This document shows, piece by piece, positions 27,035-39,283 of a DNA stretch of 64,000 bases. The DNA is from Zygaena filipendulae (taxonomy: Eukaryota; Arthropoda; Insecta; Lepidoptera; Zygaenidae), in assembly GCA_907165275.2 (NCBI GenBank), contig OU015658.1, forward strand, positions 198,501 to 262,500. The letters are read 5' to 3'. How positions within the stretch are numbered: the first letter of the stretch is position 1; the number at the start of each line of letters is the position of its first letter. A program made the position numbers and the translations under genes. Below the pieces are notes generated by a model, which saw only the letters and a program-made list of their open reading frames with translations, ran no database searches and was not told the DNA's origin.

Positions 27035-27240
27035 ACTATAAATGTGAAAGTAACTCTATCTGTCTGTCTATCTGTCTGTCTGTCTGTCTGTTACGCTTTC
27101 ACGCCTTAACGGCTCAACCGATCATCATGAAATTTTGTACACAAATTGTCAGGGGTACAGAGAAGGACATAGGGTACTTCATGTCCCGGAATTCCAGCAG
27201 CAATTAACGGGGGTGAAACCGCGGGGAACAGCTAGTAAAC
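27035..27240. repeat. GC-headed lepidopteran repeat, reverse orientation, with (CTGT)n
   Basis: TCTGTCTGTCTATCTGTCTG microsatellite, then CGCTTTCACGCCTTAACGG, GGGTACAGAGAAGGACATAG and a GGTGAAACCGCGGGGAACAG end. This is the reverse complement of the 16435-16615 copy. Confidence 0.6.
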
Positions 27241-28501
27241 AATAAAAAAAATCTACCTACCTAATTTTTATAGATCGAAAACTCATGAATGAGTGTAAAA
27301 TGATCCGTGCGCGGCGTAGGTTCTAAGTAGGTAATACATGTACTAGTGTTTGTATCCACGTGTTTGGAGTCTAGTGTTTTGGTTAATTACTTAGGTTTGT
27401 TGTTGACCCGTTGACGTAAACCGAATCCGCTGCCTTTCAGCAATTCAAATAGAGGGTCAATTCTGCTCCCGCAAATACCTACATGTACCTACATTATATT
27501 ACCGCTCTACTAATGTACCTACCAGTAAAGGTGTGCTCTCATGTGGCTTCGTTGTGACGTCCGATCAGCTTAATGTGAATATGCTAGTATTGATATTGTG
27601 TAGAGAGCCTTATCGAAGGGAGTGGTGCGGTTTTCATAAACTCTATTGTTTTCGTATTTTTACAATATCTACTTCTTGGCAGATAGGTAGATATAACAAT
27701 ATTGAAATTGTTGAGACGACGACGTCACAGTTCGGTATCGCGTAGCATGTCATGGCTCATGCAAAACATAATGTTAGATAGGTTGCGAGGTGTGTTTTAT
27801 TGCAGACTTAAGTAGGTAGATATAGGTAATCTGCATTTTTTTATTTTGTTATAAAGATATCTACAAAAGCAAATTGCAAATAAGTAGATAGGTTATAGGT
27901 ATAATATTGTATGCGATGCGATATTTTTTTAAATGTTTCGCAATCAAACAATAGTAGTTACATACAGGTATTGAGAAATATTCAAATTACGCATTTAGAT
28001 GGATAATTCTTCTAGGTAATATTTTAAAAATACTGCGTACCTACTTATAGTCTATGTAGATATAGTTCTTGTAGAGAATAGAGACCATTGCATTACACAA
28101 CATGTTGGTTCAAACAAGAATCTTTAAGGTCCAGACTTATTTCAAAGAATCACCAACTACGCCAAAATAACGTTTTAGATTTTGTTACATTAAATTAATT
28201 GATTTAATTAAAATCAATTATGTGTGACCCCTCACCCCAATTCTTGTGATTACCAGCGGCTGCGGTGAAACCCATCTCCCCAGACGTCGTTAACTTGAAG
28301 CGAGGGAATCACCGCGCGAGACTTTCGATGTTAAGATAAACAAAACAAAATCAAACTAGTTGAACAACACCTTTTTATTGAGATTTGATTACTTGTTTAC
28401 AAAATAACAAATCATTTAAAACTATGACATTTTATCCTTAAACTTACTTTACTTCCTTGTATATTACGTAGTAGGTATAAAGCAGGTCCCTTCCCGTTAT
28501 C

Positions 28502-29136
28502 CAAGGGCGGATTTAGGGGGGGGCACGGGGCACGTGCCCCCCCAGATGGTATTTTTGTTTACTATGGAGATCCCATCACAGTACATACTTAGAAGCAAAT
28601 CAAATTATCAAACTTGTTAAAATATATGAATAATATAACAGTCTTTCTGTTTCTGTCACATGAGTGAAACTCTTGTCTATTTCTGACTACTAGAATTGCG
28701 AATTTTGTTCGTTGCATCCCTTTCGCGTACTTGCAAATGAAAAATCGCACTGCCGAGCGATTTTTCTCCACCTCACGCAGATTAAAGTCTTATCTTCGCA
28801 ACAGGATGGGAGAAGAGCGATTGAATGGATTGGCTTTAATGCATATCTATCAAGACATTGCGGCAAAAATGGGCGCTAATGAAGTGCTGGACATATTTAG
28901 CAGGAAACATAAAAGAAAATTTTCTTTAACAAACTTTTAACAATAATTAAAAATAAAAAACATTTATTTTTTCTATTACTTTGATACTCTCATAAATCTT
29001 TCTATAGACATACTTGAACTTGTACAAATAAACTATAAATATAAAAAATAAAGGTTATTTCTAATAGTTATTGTTAATTTTTTTGCCCCTCCGCCCCTTG
29101 TGCCCCTCCCAGAAAAATATCCTATATCCGCCCTTG
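28502..29136 (+). mobile_element. hAT element, internally deleted, with perfect 8-bp target duplication
   Basis: Termini CAAGGGCGGATTTAGG (28502-28517) and the complement of 29121-29136 form inverted repeats. CCGTTATC is duplicated exactly at 28494-28501 and 29137-29144. G/C runs lie just inside both ends. The 635-bp copy keeps the C-terminal part of a transposase (see the separate entry), so it derives from an autonomous hAT of the ZMYM-like or 52-kDa-repressor-like type. Confidence 0.9.
28740..28940 (+). pseudogene. hAT transposase C-terminal fragment (dimerisation domain)
   Basis: Open frame with AERFFSTSRRLKSYLRNRMG, EERLNGLALMHI and the terminal FSRKHKRKFSLTNF before a TAA stop. This is the typical end of hAT family transposases, where (A)ERSFSTLRRLK and RLNGLAL are conserved. 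The zinc finger and catalytic regions are missing, so it cannot transpose itself. Confidence 0.8.
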
Positions 29137-29701
29137 CCGTTATCTGTTCACTTAGATCTTTATACTACGCAACGGATTTTTTTATTATTTTTTCATCGAT
29201 AGATGGAGTGATTTCGATTTCGGAAGGTTTATACGTACCTACAGTTTATCTCAGAATTCCGACGGGAACTCCGAAATCATCGCGGGTGAAACCGCTGGGG
29301 ACAGGAAGCTAAGCTATCTTTGATATTATCATACGTATAGCTAGCTACTCACTACTAGGTAGGTACCTACCTAGACTACCTAACTGTCGACCGCCGGCGT
29401 GCCGCTTCGATCTCTCATTACGAAACAAAGCTCTCTCATCTATATCTATTTATTTATTTGATCCTTCATTGCACATAAAATAACAATGTTACAGTACGTA
29501 AAGAAAAAGGAGAAAGCAAATGGCTACTAAGTTAAATTAAAGAGCAAAAGTTTATGGTTTGTGACGTTGCAGGGGGTAATCTCCGGATCTACTGAACCGA
29601 TTTTGCACAGTGGTCCTGAGTGTCATAGGGTACTTTTTAGTTCGGAATTCCCTTGGGGAACTCCGAATTTCCCGCCGGTAAAACCACGGGGGAACAGCTA
29701 T

Positions 29702-30648
29702 AGTACGGACCGCCAAGAGGGGATTTGTGGATTAGCTAAAGCGCGTCAGATGAACATAAGGGGGGTACCTTGCACCATGTTGAGTACCTCCACCAAATAT
29801 AGGCCCTCTACACTGGTGGGTGCGTCTAGAATAACCGATCAGATTAGTAAAAAAAAATTGATAACTCGAAATACTCGAGCGCGTCAGATTAAGATATGGT
29901 GGGTTAATTACATAGTGAGAAGTATGTATATGAATAATCTGACCATTTGAACGTGACGTAAGGGAGTTAGAGGATCACAAACTTGCAAAAAAAAAACGCA
30001 ACTTCGACATTCTCGAGCGCAGTTGATTTATTTTTTATTTTAAAGTAAATAACTCAAGGATAGCGGGAAAAATATAATCTGCCGATTTTCATAAGCCGAA
30101 GAAACAAAAATCGTCTTCGAATCGAACGAGCAGCTGCAGTGAAACATGTACCTATTCATATCTCTGTCTTTCTTTCTCTTTTACTTTTTCTCTATCTCTC
30201 ACTCTCTCGCACCGTCCTCACACTACTTTCCGTCGCCATAATGTCATCACAGTATATCACGGCGCTAAACGTGTCAAATTATAACTTTTTTTGGTCGGTT
30301 AAAATACATATTAAAATAAGTTAAGGTAAGAATTACATCAAACTATAGGTTCACCTATAACCTTTCACTTTAATGTAATTATATATATTTTATAATAAAG
30401 CTCATCACAAAACAACGCGTTCATGTTATTATATGTAAAACGCTCTGGCTTGTTTGTGCTTTAAAGTTAGTTTTGTGAATAATATTTTGTGAGCTTTTAC
30501 ATATTTCATAGAAATATAAAGTGTGTTTTTTGTGAACAAGAAATAGCTCATAAAGTTATTAAACTTACACGTCAGAAAGAAAAAAAAATCTTAAAAATAA
30601 ATCATAATTTTTGTTTCTAGCAGTCAGATTAATAATACCCCTCAACCG
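29702..30648 (+). mobile_element. Unclassified repeat element, copy 1 (3' truncated)
   Basis: Nearly identical to 34390-35610, starting TACGGACCGCCAAGAGGGGA and including GCGCGTCAGAT motifs, a pyrimidine-rich CTTTCTTTCTC tract and an ATG frame (MSSQYITALNVSNYNFFWSV start). It ends abruptly after AATACCCCTCAA at the border with a GC-rich tandem repeat. Copy 2 continues past that point, so this copy is truncated. Confidence 0.7.
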
Positions 30649-30649
30649 A

Positions 30650-31125
30650 CCGCCACCCGACGCGCCCAGCGACCTGCTCACGCTCATACACGTCAGTGCT
30701 GCCTCGTACTATGTGCTAGCTAACACCCTCCGCTGGGGCAGTAGGTTGGGGCACGGCGGCGCGTACTGCTTGGGGCGCTAAGAACTGTAGGTACGCCAAT
30801 GCGCTCAGCGACCTGCTCACGCTCATACACGTCAGTGCTGCCCTGTACTATGCGCTAGCTAACACAGTGGGTTGAGGCACGGTGGCCCGTACTGTGTGGG
30901 GCGCTTTGATCTGTACGGCGACGCCCCCAGCGACCTGCTCACGCTCAAACAGTCAGTGCTGCCCCAAACTATGCGCTAGCTAACACCCCCCACTGGGACA
31001 GTTGGTTGAGGCACGGCGGCGCGTACTGTGTGGGGCGCTTAGAACTGTACGCCAACGCGTCTGTCAACCTGCTCATTCTGCTAACGTGTATGAGCGTGAG
31101 AAGGTTGCTGAGCGCGTCGGCGTGT
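30650..31125. repeat. GC-rich ~125-bp tandem repeat with an inverted end
   Basis: Three diverged units share CAGCGACCTGCTCACGCTCA, GCGCTAGCTAACAC and GGCACGGCGGCGCGTACTG. At 31080-31125 part of the unit returns inverted (GTGTATGAGCGTGAGAAGGT). Some frames read HGGAYC(L/V)GRLELY, vaguely like an NRF-domain end, but stops interrupt them. Confidence 0.6.
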
Positions 31126-31308
31126 AGAGAGAAGGGATCAGGGGTACCTACATAGAAGGACATGGGGTACTTTTTGTCCCGGAATTCCCGCGGGAACTCC
31201 GAACTTACCGCGGGTGAAACCGCTGGTAACAGCTAGTTTATAATATTGGTATGGATAGACTACACTTATGTAAATTAATTCTCCATTTTTGTGCTTCTTT
31301 GTCTCTAG

Positions 31309-33897
31309 GAGTACTCGGCGAACACAAAAAAACACTACAACCACACTTTCGTAGAGAAGGGCGTGTGCTTGTCTGAGTGCGAGGAGGCCGATGTGGAAGC
31401 GGGCGCAGGGAGCGAGGCGCGTGCGCTGGAGCGCTGCGTGGACGCGCGCCTGCGCCGGCAGCACGGGCTGCGCGCCTCGCTCGCCGCGCTCTACTACTGC
31501 GAGCGGAGTGACGACGCGCGCGCCCCCGACCAGCTCGACTGGGCCGTCGCCGCCCTGCTGCTCGCCCTACTGGCCGCCAATGTACTCGGGACCTTATACG
31601 ATATGCTCTTTGTCAAAGATCCCAATGAAACTATCGGTAAGTGTACATCATACAGACATACAAAAATACAATATTTTCATCTTGCTCATTACCACCCGCG
31701 GTTTCGTGTGCGTGAGTTTCGGATTCCCGCGGATTATAAACTCTCGTTTAACCTTACAACCCGTGTATGTGTAGTAATAATACACCGATTTTGTGCTATT
31801 TAAAATTGCAGTCTGACTGAATAAGATTCAAGAAAATATCTTCGTCAGACGATACATAGGTTCAAGGAATTTTTTATGTAAGTTTTCATGTAAGTTACCC
31901 ATTTCAAATTGTGCATAACATTTTTAAACCACTTTCTGATACCCAACTGAGATGGTCATAATAATCTAAGTTTAGTGACAATGCAATGTTATGGTACCAT
32001 CGAAAATCTAGTGATGGAGTCAAGATGTTGGGACTGAATCACCTTGATGGCAAATAGTTTTATTTATGAGTGAGTTCTGAAGATGGAGCCGGAAGATTGC
32101 CACTGAATCTGTCTGATGCAAACTGGAAAGATAATGGGGTTTGGGCTCGTGTGTGTTGTTTTCATGAGTACCACATAAACTCACACTGTATACTTTTCAT
32201 TCATTCAGGTTACAATAAATACTTATTATGCTTCTCGGTGAGACGTAATTGGGCGTCGCTCGTTCACCAAGGACCGGATGAGTTGCAGTACAAGAGGATG
32301 CTTCCACTACATGGAACAAAGTAAATTGCATTATGTATACGATAAGTTGCCATTTGAAAAACAAAAAAACCTCAGTTTTTTTTTAGCTTAAAATCCGATG
32401 GTCAGATTGCATTGCATTTTATTTATACACCGTATTTTTTCTTTCAGATGTATAGTAACATTCTTCGTAGTGTTGTCGCACGCGTTATTTCTAATATCGC
32501 TGGGCTTCACGGACAATCCGCATGATTTTGAACTGGTAATTAATTCAGATCACAATTAATTAAAGAAGCGGTAGTGGTGTTTGGTTGCTTTCCTTATATC
32601 CTTGCCAGAGTGTAAAGTTAAACAAGGTATTATTCATATTGAAGCATTCTACAATTCGTGTTTACATGCAGCTAGCAAAATAGAAAAATATAAAAACCTT
32701 TTTAACCACAGAGAAAACCTTAATAAAGTAGGTACGCAGCTGAATAACTTTTACATTTTGAATTTTATCATTACATATTACAAAGACATTATAAGTATTA
32801 GAAAGGAAGAAAACTCCTTTTTAACAAACTACTTTTTAACACTAAAATACTAAATATAAGTGTATTTTAGTGTAGTATTTAAGTGTATTTTACATACATA
32901 CATTAGTGTATTTTACACTAAAATACTAAATATAAGTGTATTTTAGTGTTACAAAGTAGTTTGGTCGGATGTTGGATCCGACCATATTATGCTTTTTGTG
33001 TCCAGAACAATTTTCTGAATGTAAATCACAGTTAGGTATACAAGAAGTCGTAAGAATGGTAAAAGTATACTAAGTTTGCCTGGTTTTAATAATTGATTTG
33101 GTCAAAGAACCTGAAAATATTTAGTACCAAAATTTTTGAATGACTTACCATTATAGATAAGACATACCATTAGAAACAAGAGCTAATAGTGTTATTAATG
33201 CCTCGTTCGAAATAAATAAAAAAAGTTTTTGCTAGCTAAACTTCTGTAACAGATTATAAATAGGTGCTTGTAAAACAATATGCGGTGCAGTAGAATATAT
33301 TATGTTATATTGTACTGTTTGTACTTAAAATTTAAATCAATATTTGCCGCTTCGTCCTTCTCTAACTCTAGTAATGAAATTTACTTCCCTTTTAATTTAT
33401 TGCCGTTGATCATTATAGAGTTAAGTGCTATTGCTACTGTAGTTTGTTATATAGGTATTCCAGGGCTACGAGAAAGTGCACTATCAAATTATATTCAACG
33501 GTATGATGGTAGTGCAAATCTTCTTCGTTATCGCTGGTTTTTTATTGGTTTACAATTTTCAAATCCAATCGGAGAATATCGACGTGACCTGGTCTTTGCT
33601 GCCTAAGATATGCTTCTATAGATGGTGGAGGTAAGAGCAACTATTACCCGACGTTCCAACTGAGTTCGTGCAGAAGTTCTGCAACAAAAGGTAACCTATG
33701 TCCTTTTCTATAGGTACCACTGAAAATGCGAATGCAAATTTTCATGATCGGTCGGATAGTTTAGATGTGAAACATAACAAACAAACAAACCCACATTCGC
33801 ATTTATACCTACCTAATATTAGAATAGTATAAATTAACAATATTAATAACAATAACAATAAAATTAACAATTAATGAATTCTGATGGCAATAAACAA

Positions 33898-33934
<37 letters not shown>

Positions 33935-34174
33935 AATCTTGTCAATTACTGATTCACAATGCTGAACGTCAATTTTTAAACTCAGATTGACACCAGTCAA
34001 CGCCGTAATGTTGGCGTTCACTATGACCTGGCTCCGACACCTGGGCTCCGGACCCCTCTGGAACCTGTACGTGACGGGAAGCCTCGTGAGAGACTGCAGG
34101 AACTACTGGTGGAGCCATTTGCTGTACTTTCAAAATTATTTAGGAGACAACAAATACTGCAACATCCAAACTTG
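31309..34174 (+). CDS. NRF-6/acyltransferase-3 family membrane protein, internal exons only
   Basis: Five consecutive exons, 31309-31636, 32209-32320, 32448-32535, 33464-33630 and 33986-34174, join in frame through GT/AG sites. They read like the nose-resistant-to-fluoxetine (NRF-6/OACYL-like) family. Order: a Cys-rich end of the NRF domain (GVCLSEC, RCVDARLR, LYYCE), a membrane segment (WAVAALLLALLAANVLG), the LLCFSVRRNWASL signature, a segment with VVLSHALF that matches the family's conserved His region, MMVVQIFFVIAGFLLVYNF, then RLTPVNAVMLAFTMTWLRHLGSGPLW and a WW...LLYFQNYL...C...TW block. The last exon stops in the W codon, where the family usually continues with several more membrane segments. 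I found neither those exons nor the start of the NRF domain before ALAT-B begins. It is either a partial copy or has very distant exons. Each visible exon is free of stops and frameshifts. Confidence 0.75.
32845..32960. repeat. Palindromic AT-rich duplication
   Basis: ACACTAAAATACTAAATATA is followed by AGTGTATTTTAGTGT, and the whole motif is repeated about 70 bp later. It lies in the intron between acyltransferase exons 3 and 4. Confidence 0.55.
33899..33931. repeat. (ATT)n microsatellite
   Basis: Eleven ATT units, 54 bp upstream of the last acyltransferase exon. Confidence 0.85.
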
Positions 34175-34389
34175 GTGAGTGTCCACTTGCTTACTTTTAG
34201 CTAGAACTGAGCTAACCGTTGTGAAAACTTTGAGACATCGTTGAGGGTGATTTTTCAATGGTGTTTCAGTTTATCCTGACCTCTCGACTGTTAAATTTTT
34301 ATGGAATAGTTATGGTAAAAAGTCTTTATCAACAGGACATTATAAACAGCCTTATTGTATATCCCCACTGTTGGGATATAATACCTAAT

Positions 34390-36135
34390 AGTACGGACCG
34401 CCAAGAGGGGATTTGTGGATTAGCTAAAGCGCGTCAGATGAACATAAGGGGGGTACCTTGCACCATGTTGAGTACCTCCACCAAATATAGGCCCTCTACA
34501 CTGGTGGGTGCGTCTAGAATAACCGATCAGATTAGTAAAAAAAAATTGATAACTCGAAATACTCGAGCGCGTCAGATTAAGATATGGTGGGTTAATTACA
34601 TAGTGAGAAGTATGTATATGAATAATCTGACCATTTGAACGTGACGTAAGGGAGTTAGAGGATCACAAACTTGCAAAAAAAAAACGCAACTTCGACATTC
34701 TCGAGCGCAGTTGATTTATTTTTTATTTTAAAGTAAATAACTCAAGGATAGCGGGAAAAATATAATCTGCCGCACAGGCGTCTTTACCTATGGTGCAGGG
34801 TGTGCGTTGCACACGGGCGCAGCGGCCCTAGGGGGCGCCGAGCGCCGCTCGCTACGGAAATTTCTTCTTCAAAAATCTTCAAATAATAAAGTTTATTATC
34901 GATTGGGGAAAGACAAGTTGTATTAACTTGATGTGCTGTTCGTCTTGTACTTTGCACCCATTCCATTTTGACCGCGCGCTTACTAGGGGGCGCTAGGGTA
35001 ATGGTTGCACACGGGCGCTACATGGGCTAGAGACGCCACTGATCTGCCGATTTTCATAAGCCGAAGAAACAAAAATCGTCTTCGAATCGAACGAGCAGCT
35101 GCAGTGAAACATGTACCTATTCATATCTCTGTCTTTCTTTCTCTTTTACTTTTTCTCTATCTCTCACTCTCTCGCACCGTCCTCACACTACTTTCCGTCG
35201 CCATAATGTCATCACAGTATATCACGGCGCTAAACGTGTCAAATTATAACTTTTTTTGGTCGGTTAAAATACATATTAAAATAAGTTAAGGTAAGAATTA
35301 CATCAAACTATAGGTTCACCTATAACCTTTCACTTTAATGTAATTATATATATTTTATAATAAAGCTCATCACAAAACAACGCGTTCATGTTATTATATG
35401 TAAAACGCTCTGGCTTGTTTGTGCTTTAAAGTTAGTTTTGTGAATAATATTTTGTGAGCTTTTACATATTTCATAGAAATATAAAGTGTGTTTTTTGTGA
35501 ACAAGAAATAGCTCATAAAGTTATTAAACTTACACGTCAGAAAGAAAAAAAAATCTTAAAAATAAATCATAATTTTTGTTTCTAGCAGTCAGATTAATAA
35601 TACCCCTCAAAATTATTGTCAGATTTTAAGCCAACATAACTTGGAGTGCAAGCTGAACCTTCTGTAAAATAATCTGACACGCTCGAGTATTTCAAAATTG
35701 AGATTTTTTTTTGCATTTTCAAAAATTCGCTACTACCTTGCGTCACCTCCAAATTGGCAGATTTTCGAAGGGGTGCATTTTTAGGGCTCACTTAACATCC
35801 CCTTTGAATATCTGACGCGCTTGAGTAAATGTTTTTTTTTTTCATTTTCTCCACTTCCGGATGGCCACCCCCACCACGCAAATCGGCAGATGAATATATT
35901 TTCGATATCAGAGACACCTTGGAGTATCTAAACTACAATATCTGACGCGCTCGAGTATTTCCATTTTAATATTTTTTTTTACATTTTTGAAAGCCTGTAG
36001 AAGCTAAACCCACCGGTGAATGAAAAAATATCATATGACCTTATTTTGTTTATATCTCCTAATCTTCAAAACCCAATAGGTCCCAACGACGCTCGAGTCG
36101 CTCCCGAATTAGCATCGGTATCTCCCGTACTACTA
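34390..36135 (+). mobile_element. Unclassified repeat element, copy 2 (longer, carries a nested hAT)
   Basis: Begins TAGTACGGACCGCC and appears to end CCCGTACTACTA, giving a short inverted terminus (TAGTACGG). Its body has spaced TCTGACGCGCTCGAGTATTT motifs on both strands (for example 34560, 35680, 35808, 35940). A 269-bp hAT element is inserted at 34773-35041. It lies directly downstream of the last visible acyltransferase exon. Confidence 0.65.
34773..35041. mobile_element. hAT MITE nested in the unclassified repeat, 8-bp target duplication
   Basis: Ends CACAGGCGTCT and AGACGCCACTG. ATCTGCCG is duplicated exactly at 34765-34772 and 35042-35049. The other copy of the host repeat (near 30083) has a single ATCTGCCG and no insertion, giving a natural empty site that proves the boundaries. 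Confidence 0.92.
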
Positions 36136-36684
36136 TCTCTGGATCTACTGAACCGATTTTGAAAATTTTTTCACTTAAAGGAAGCTGAAGCTGAAGTGTC
36201 ATAGGGTTTTTTATCCCGGAATTCCCGCGGGAACTCCGAAGATTGTGAGTTTGTGAAGTTGTAGGGGGTAATCTCTGGTTCAGTCACAACGGAGTTAAAG
36301 CGAATTTGTCTTATTGCGAATTGGTCCTATTGCGAATCGATCCTATAGCGAATTGGTACGTCCAGGAAACCTTCCTGGACGTACTGTGTGCTGCGCCTAA
36401 ACGATTCGAAGTTACGAATAGGTAACTATCAAATTAGTATAACACCTATGTATATCTACTGTTAAAACTTCTATGCTGGATGATGTCAGTTATTTATACT
36501 AATATTTCTACGAAATGTTAGCCAAGATTTACACCCTCGAGACTAATATTTTAACTTGTTATACTTACCTATTTGTCCCAATAATAACTAGTAGAACCGC
36601 TTTTGCGTCGCGACATATGTGCGCACAACCTGTTGTGATGGTTAAAGTAAATTCATGTACAGGGTGCTAAGGTATTTGAGGACA

Positions 36685-37007
36685 ATGGGCATGTGGACTA
36701 ATTTTTATTTTTTAGTCCGTCTTGTAGATTATTAAAAAATATTGGACAATTATTTTTCCTTTTTTTACGTAATCAAAAAATAACGGCGATATATTGAGTG
36801 GAAATTTCGCGTGACGTCACTATTCTGACAGTTTGTATGGCGGTTTTGTGGTTAGTGACGTCACGACCTCCTAATCCTAAACTTTAATGCGCTTTATCTC
36901 TGTATATTTTTATTTAAAAAAGCAAAAAATACGTGTCTATTGTTTTTTTATTTTCTAACTGACGGACTTATTAGAATTTTGATTTTCAATAGTAGTCAAC
37001 ATCCCTA
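36685..37007 (+). mobile_element. CRE-bearing MITE, copy 2
   Basis: Same family and orientation as the 15091 copy, from ATGGGCATG to GTAGTCAACATCCCT, again with a pair of GTGACGTCAC motifs around GTTTGTATGGCGG. It lies in the intergenic region between the acyltransferase exons and ALAT-B. Confidence 0.7.
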
Positions 37008-38086
37008 TTGTAAATGCTGATGACATTTCACACTACATTGCACGATTTTTTCCTTCTTTACAGGTTAAAAATTTAAATTAAAGACACGTGATCGTCGCTT
37101 TGCACGCAAATCACAGCGATCGCGTCGCTTGCAGTGGCCCTGCGATAGTAGGTAGGTATCTATGCATTATATTATGTCTGTTTACTAGAAAGTCACTCGG
37201 CGTTTCTTGGCTTTTAGCAGTAAGCTAAGCTCTTCGTAGTGTGGCCTTAGCGTAAGGGTTAAAAAAAACAAATTTACTATGAAAATTGTTCACAGCGTTT
37301 TATTAAATCTCATCAATCACTGCTCGAAATCTCAAATGATCCGAAATTCTCAACAAATTTATTTAAATATTACAATATATAAATTTAATCATTTTTAATA
37401 TCCCATAAATAATTTAAAGATTTGGCTAAGTAGGTATACAAAGAATTAAAAAAAGATTATAATATAAATTATTATTTATTTTATCGAACTGAAGAAACAA
37501 CGTAAAAAATACATAATATAAATGCCATGCGAATAAATAATGCAATTAACCTTTTTACTTCACTAACAACGATGAATAATAACAAAGCGACCACGTGATT
37601 CGACAAGACTCGTGACGCGAAACGGACGTGCAATATCTACAAAATTGCATACAATATAATATGTAATATGGTATGCAGCATAACATTGGTAGGTATACAA
37701 TTTTAACAATAAAATTATAAAAAACGAAATACTTCACCCTCGATCAACAGAACAAAGTCCACATCGACTTTCCGTTCCACTGTCAGTTTTACTACAAGCG
37801 ATTCTGGGAAATACACTTTATATTCGTGAAGATTATTTAAATCGCAGCCGCTCTGCGCCGGATTCGTAGATGGATGGACATTTTGACGTCATTGACGTAT
37901 ATTTTCGTATTGAAAATAAACGTGTAGTTGAGAGAATACGTTGGAGTCCGACAATTTATGATCGATAATCGTAGTCGCTGTGGCAACACATAGTGCCCGA
38001 AGCCATAAACCAAAGAAGAAGAAGAAGAATAAACGTGTAAATAAACAACGCAAGTTTATCGATACGATGAGTACCTATAGAAACGA

Positions 38087-38235
38087 GACGTTCTACAATC
38101 GTCAACAGATAGAAAACTAAGTAACGAATCTTCATGTCACTCGGTCGGCCAATTGGAACTTTAGTTATGATCGGCCGACCGAGTGACGTACGAGTCGTTC
38201 CTTAGTTTTCTATGCGTTAACGATTGTAGAATGTC
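38087..38235. mobile_element. Foldback element with arms of about 65 bp
   Basis: GACGTTCTACAATCGTCAAC...AGAAAACTAAG...CACTCGGTCGGCCAA is followed after a short loop by its complement through CGATTGTAGAATGTC. Almost the whole element would fold as one hairpin. Confidence 0.7.
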
Positions 38236-39283
38236 AATTTGGCTAGGGGGGCAGAACAGTCGTTCGAACTATCGTACTCTCGGAAATAATTATTATTTTT
38301 GGTGTGGCGTTCAAAGGGTTAAAATCAATGTTTATAAACAATATTAGAAAGGGATGTAGATGTATTTCTTTCTTATTACAATATCACAGTTTCGAAAACG
38401 CAGTTTCGAAACGTATTTAAGAATATTCAACACTTTCTCTTAAAACTAAAATACCATGACGTATAATTCAACAATTATAATATCTCTAACAGATAATTTC
38501 TCTACTTTTGAAGTTCGGAACATGAGTCTTTATTGATAAAGCACTAAAACTTTCCTCTAAATTGTGAGAAAATAATAAACAAATAATATACAATAGCGGA
38601 ACAAAATTTTCCATTCGTGCCTGCATTCATACAAATATTACATTCACAAATTATCCATTACTAATTAGTGTATCATAGATGTACAATTTCTAACTTTCGT
38701 GTTAAGATGCCTTGTATTATATTATCTGTGGTGGAACTAATAGAATACATGAGACCACTTTTTTAAAGTCGGTTGTATACGCATACAACCTGGCATAGTA
38801 TTGTTCAATTACATAGGCATAAATCTTCAACATCAAAATTAGCATTAATACAATACATAAAATTATTGTCAATTAGCATTAGCAAGGGTGAATCGCCATC
38901 ATTCATGAAACAGTTTTATGGTAAGATGCTAAATGCTATTTTTAAAATTAAAACGAGCGGTATGCTCGTCCTGCGTGACGAATCTTGTAAGAATTTCATG
39001 GTTTTTTAATAAAATAAACTACCTATGCAATTTTTTTTCTAATTCAACATAATAATTTTAATATGACACGACGCATCTGAGAATAGTAACGGCTTGATAA
39101 CACTAAGCTTGCTAACAGCTGTTAAACTGGTTTAATAATTTCATCAATTTATCAACTTCTGTAACATACGCAAAGATTAATATCGTCATTTTTAATATTA
39201 TTGCGAGAGTATCAAATACATTTTTCTTTATGAAGCATTTTTGAAAGCGGCGCGGTTCGGTGCGGTGGAGCCGCGTCTCAGCC

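Noticed and set aside
29561..29950. 129-codon frame, also found at 34258-34638
   Set aside because: It repeats because the underlying transposon is duplicated; composition is not protein-like and each copy begins in different upstream DNA.
31391..31774. Second long frame over the acyltransferase exon
   Set aside because: It overlaps the true frame in a GC-rich exon and lacks splice continuity; the NRF-6-like frame is supported by five joined exons.
32581..32853. 90-codon frame between acyltransferase exons
   Set aside because: AT-rich and inside an intron whose flanking splice sites join the two exons in frame; no family resemblance.
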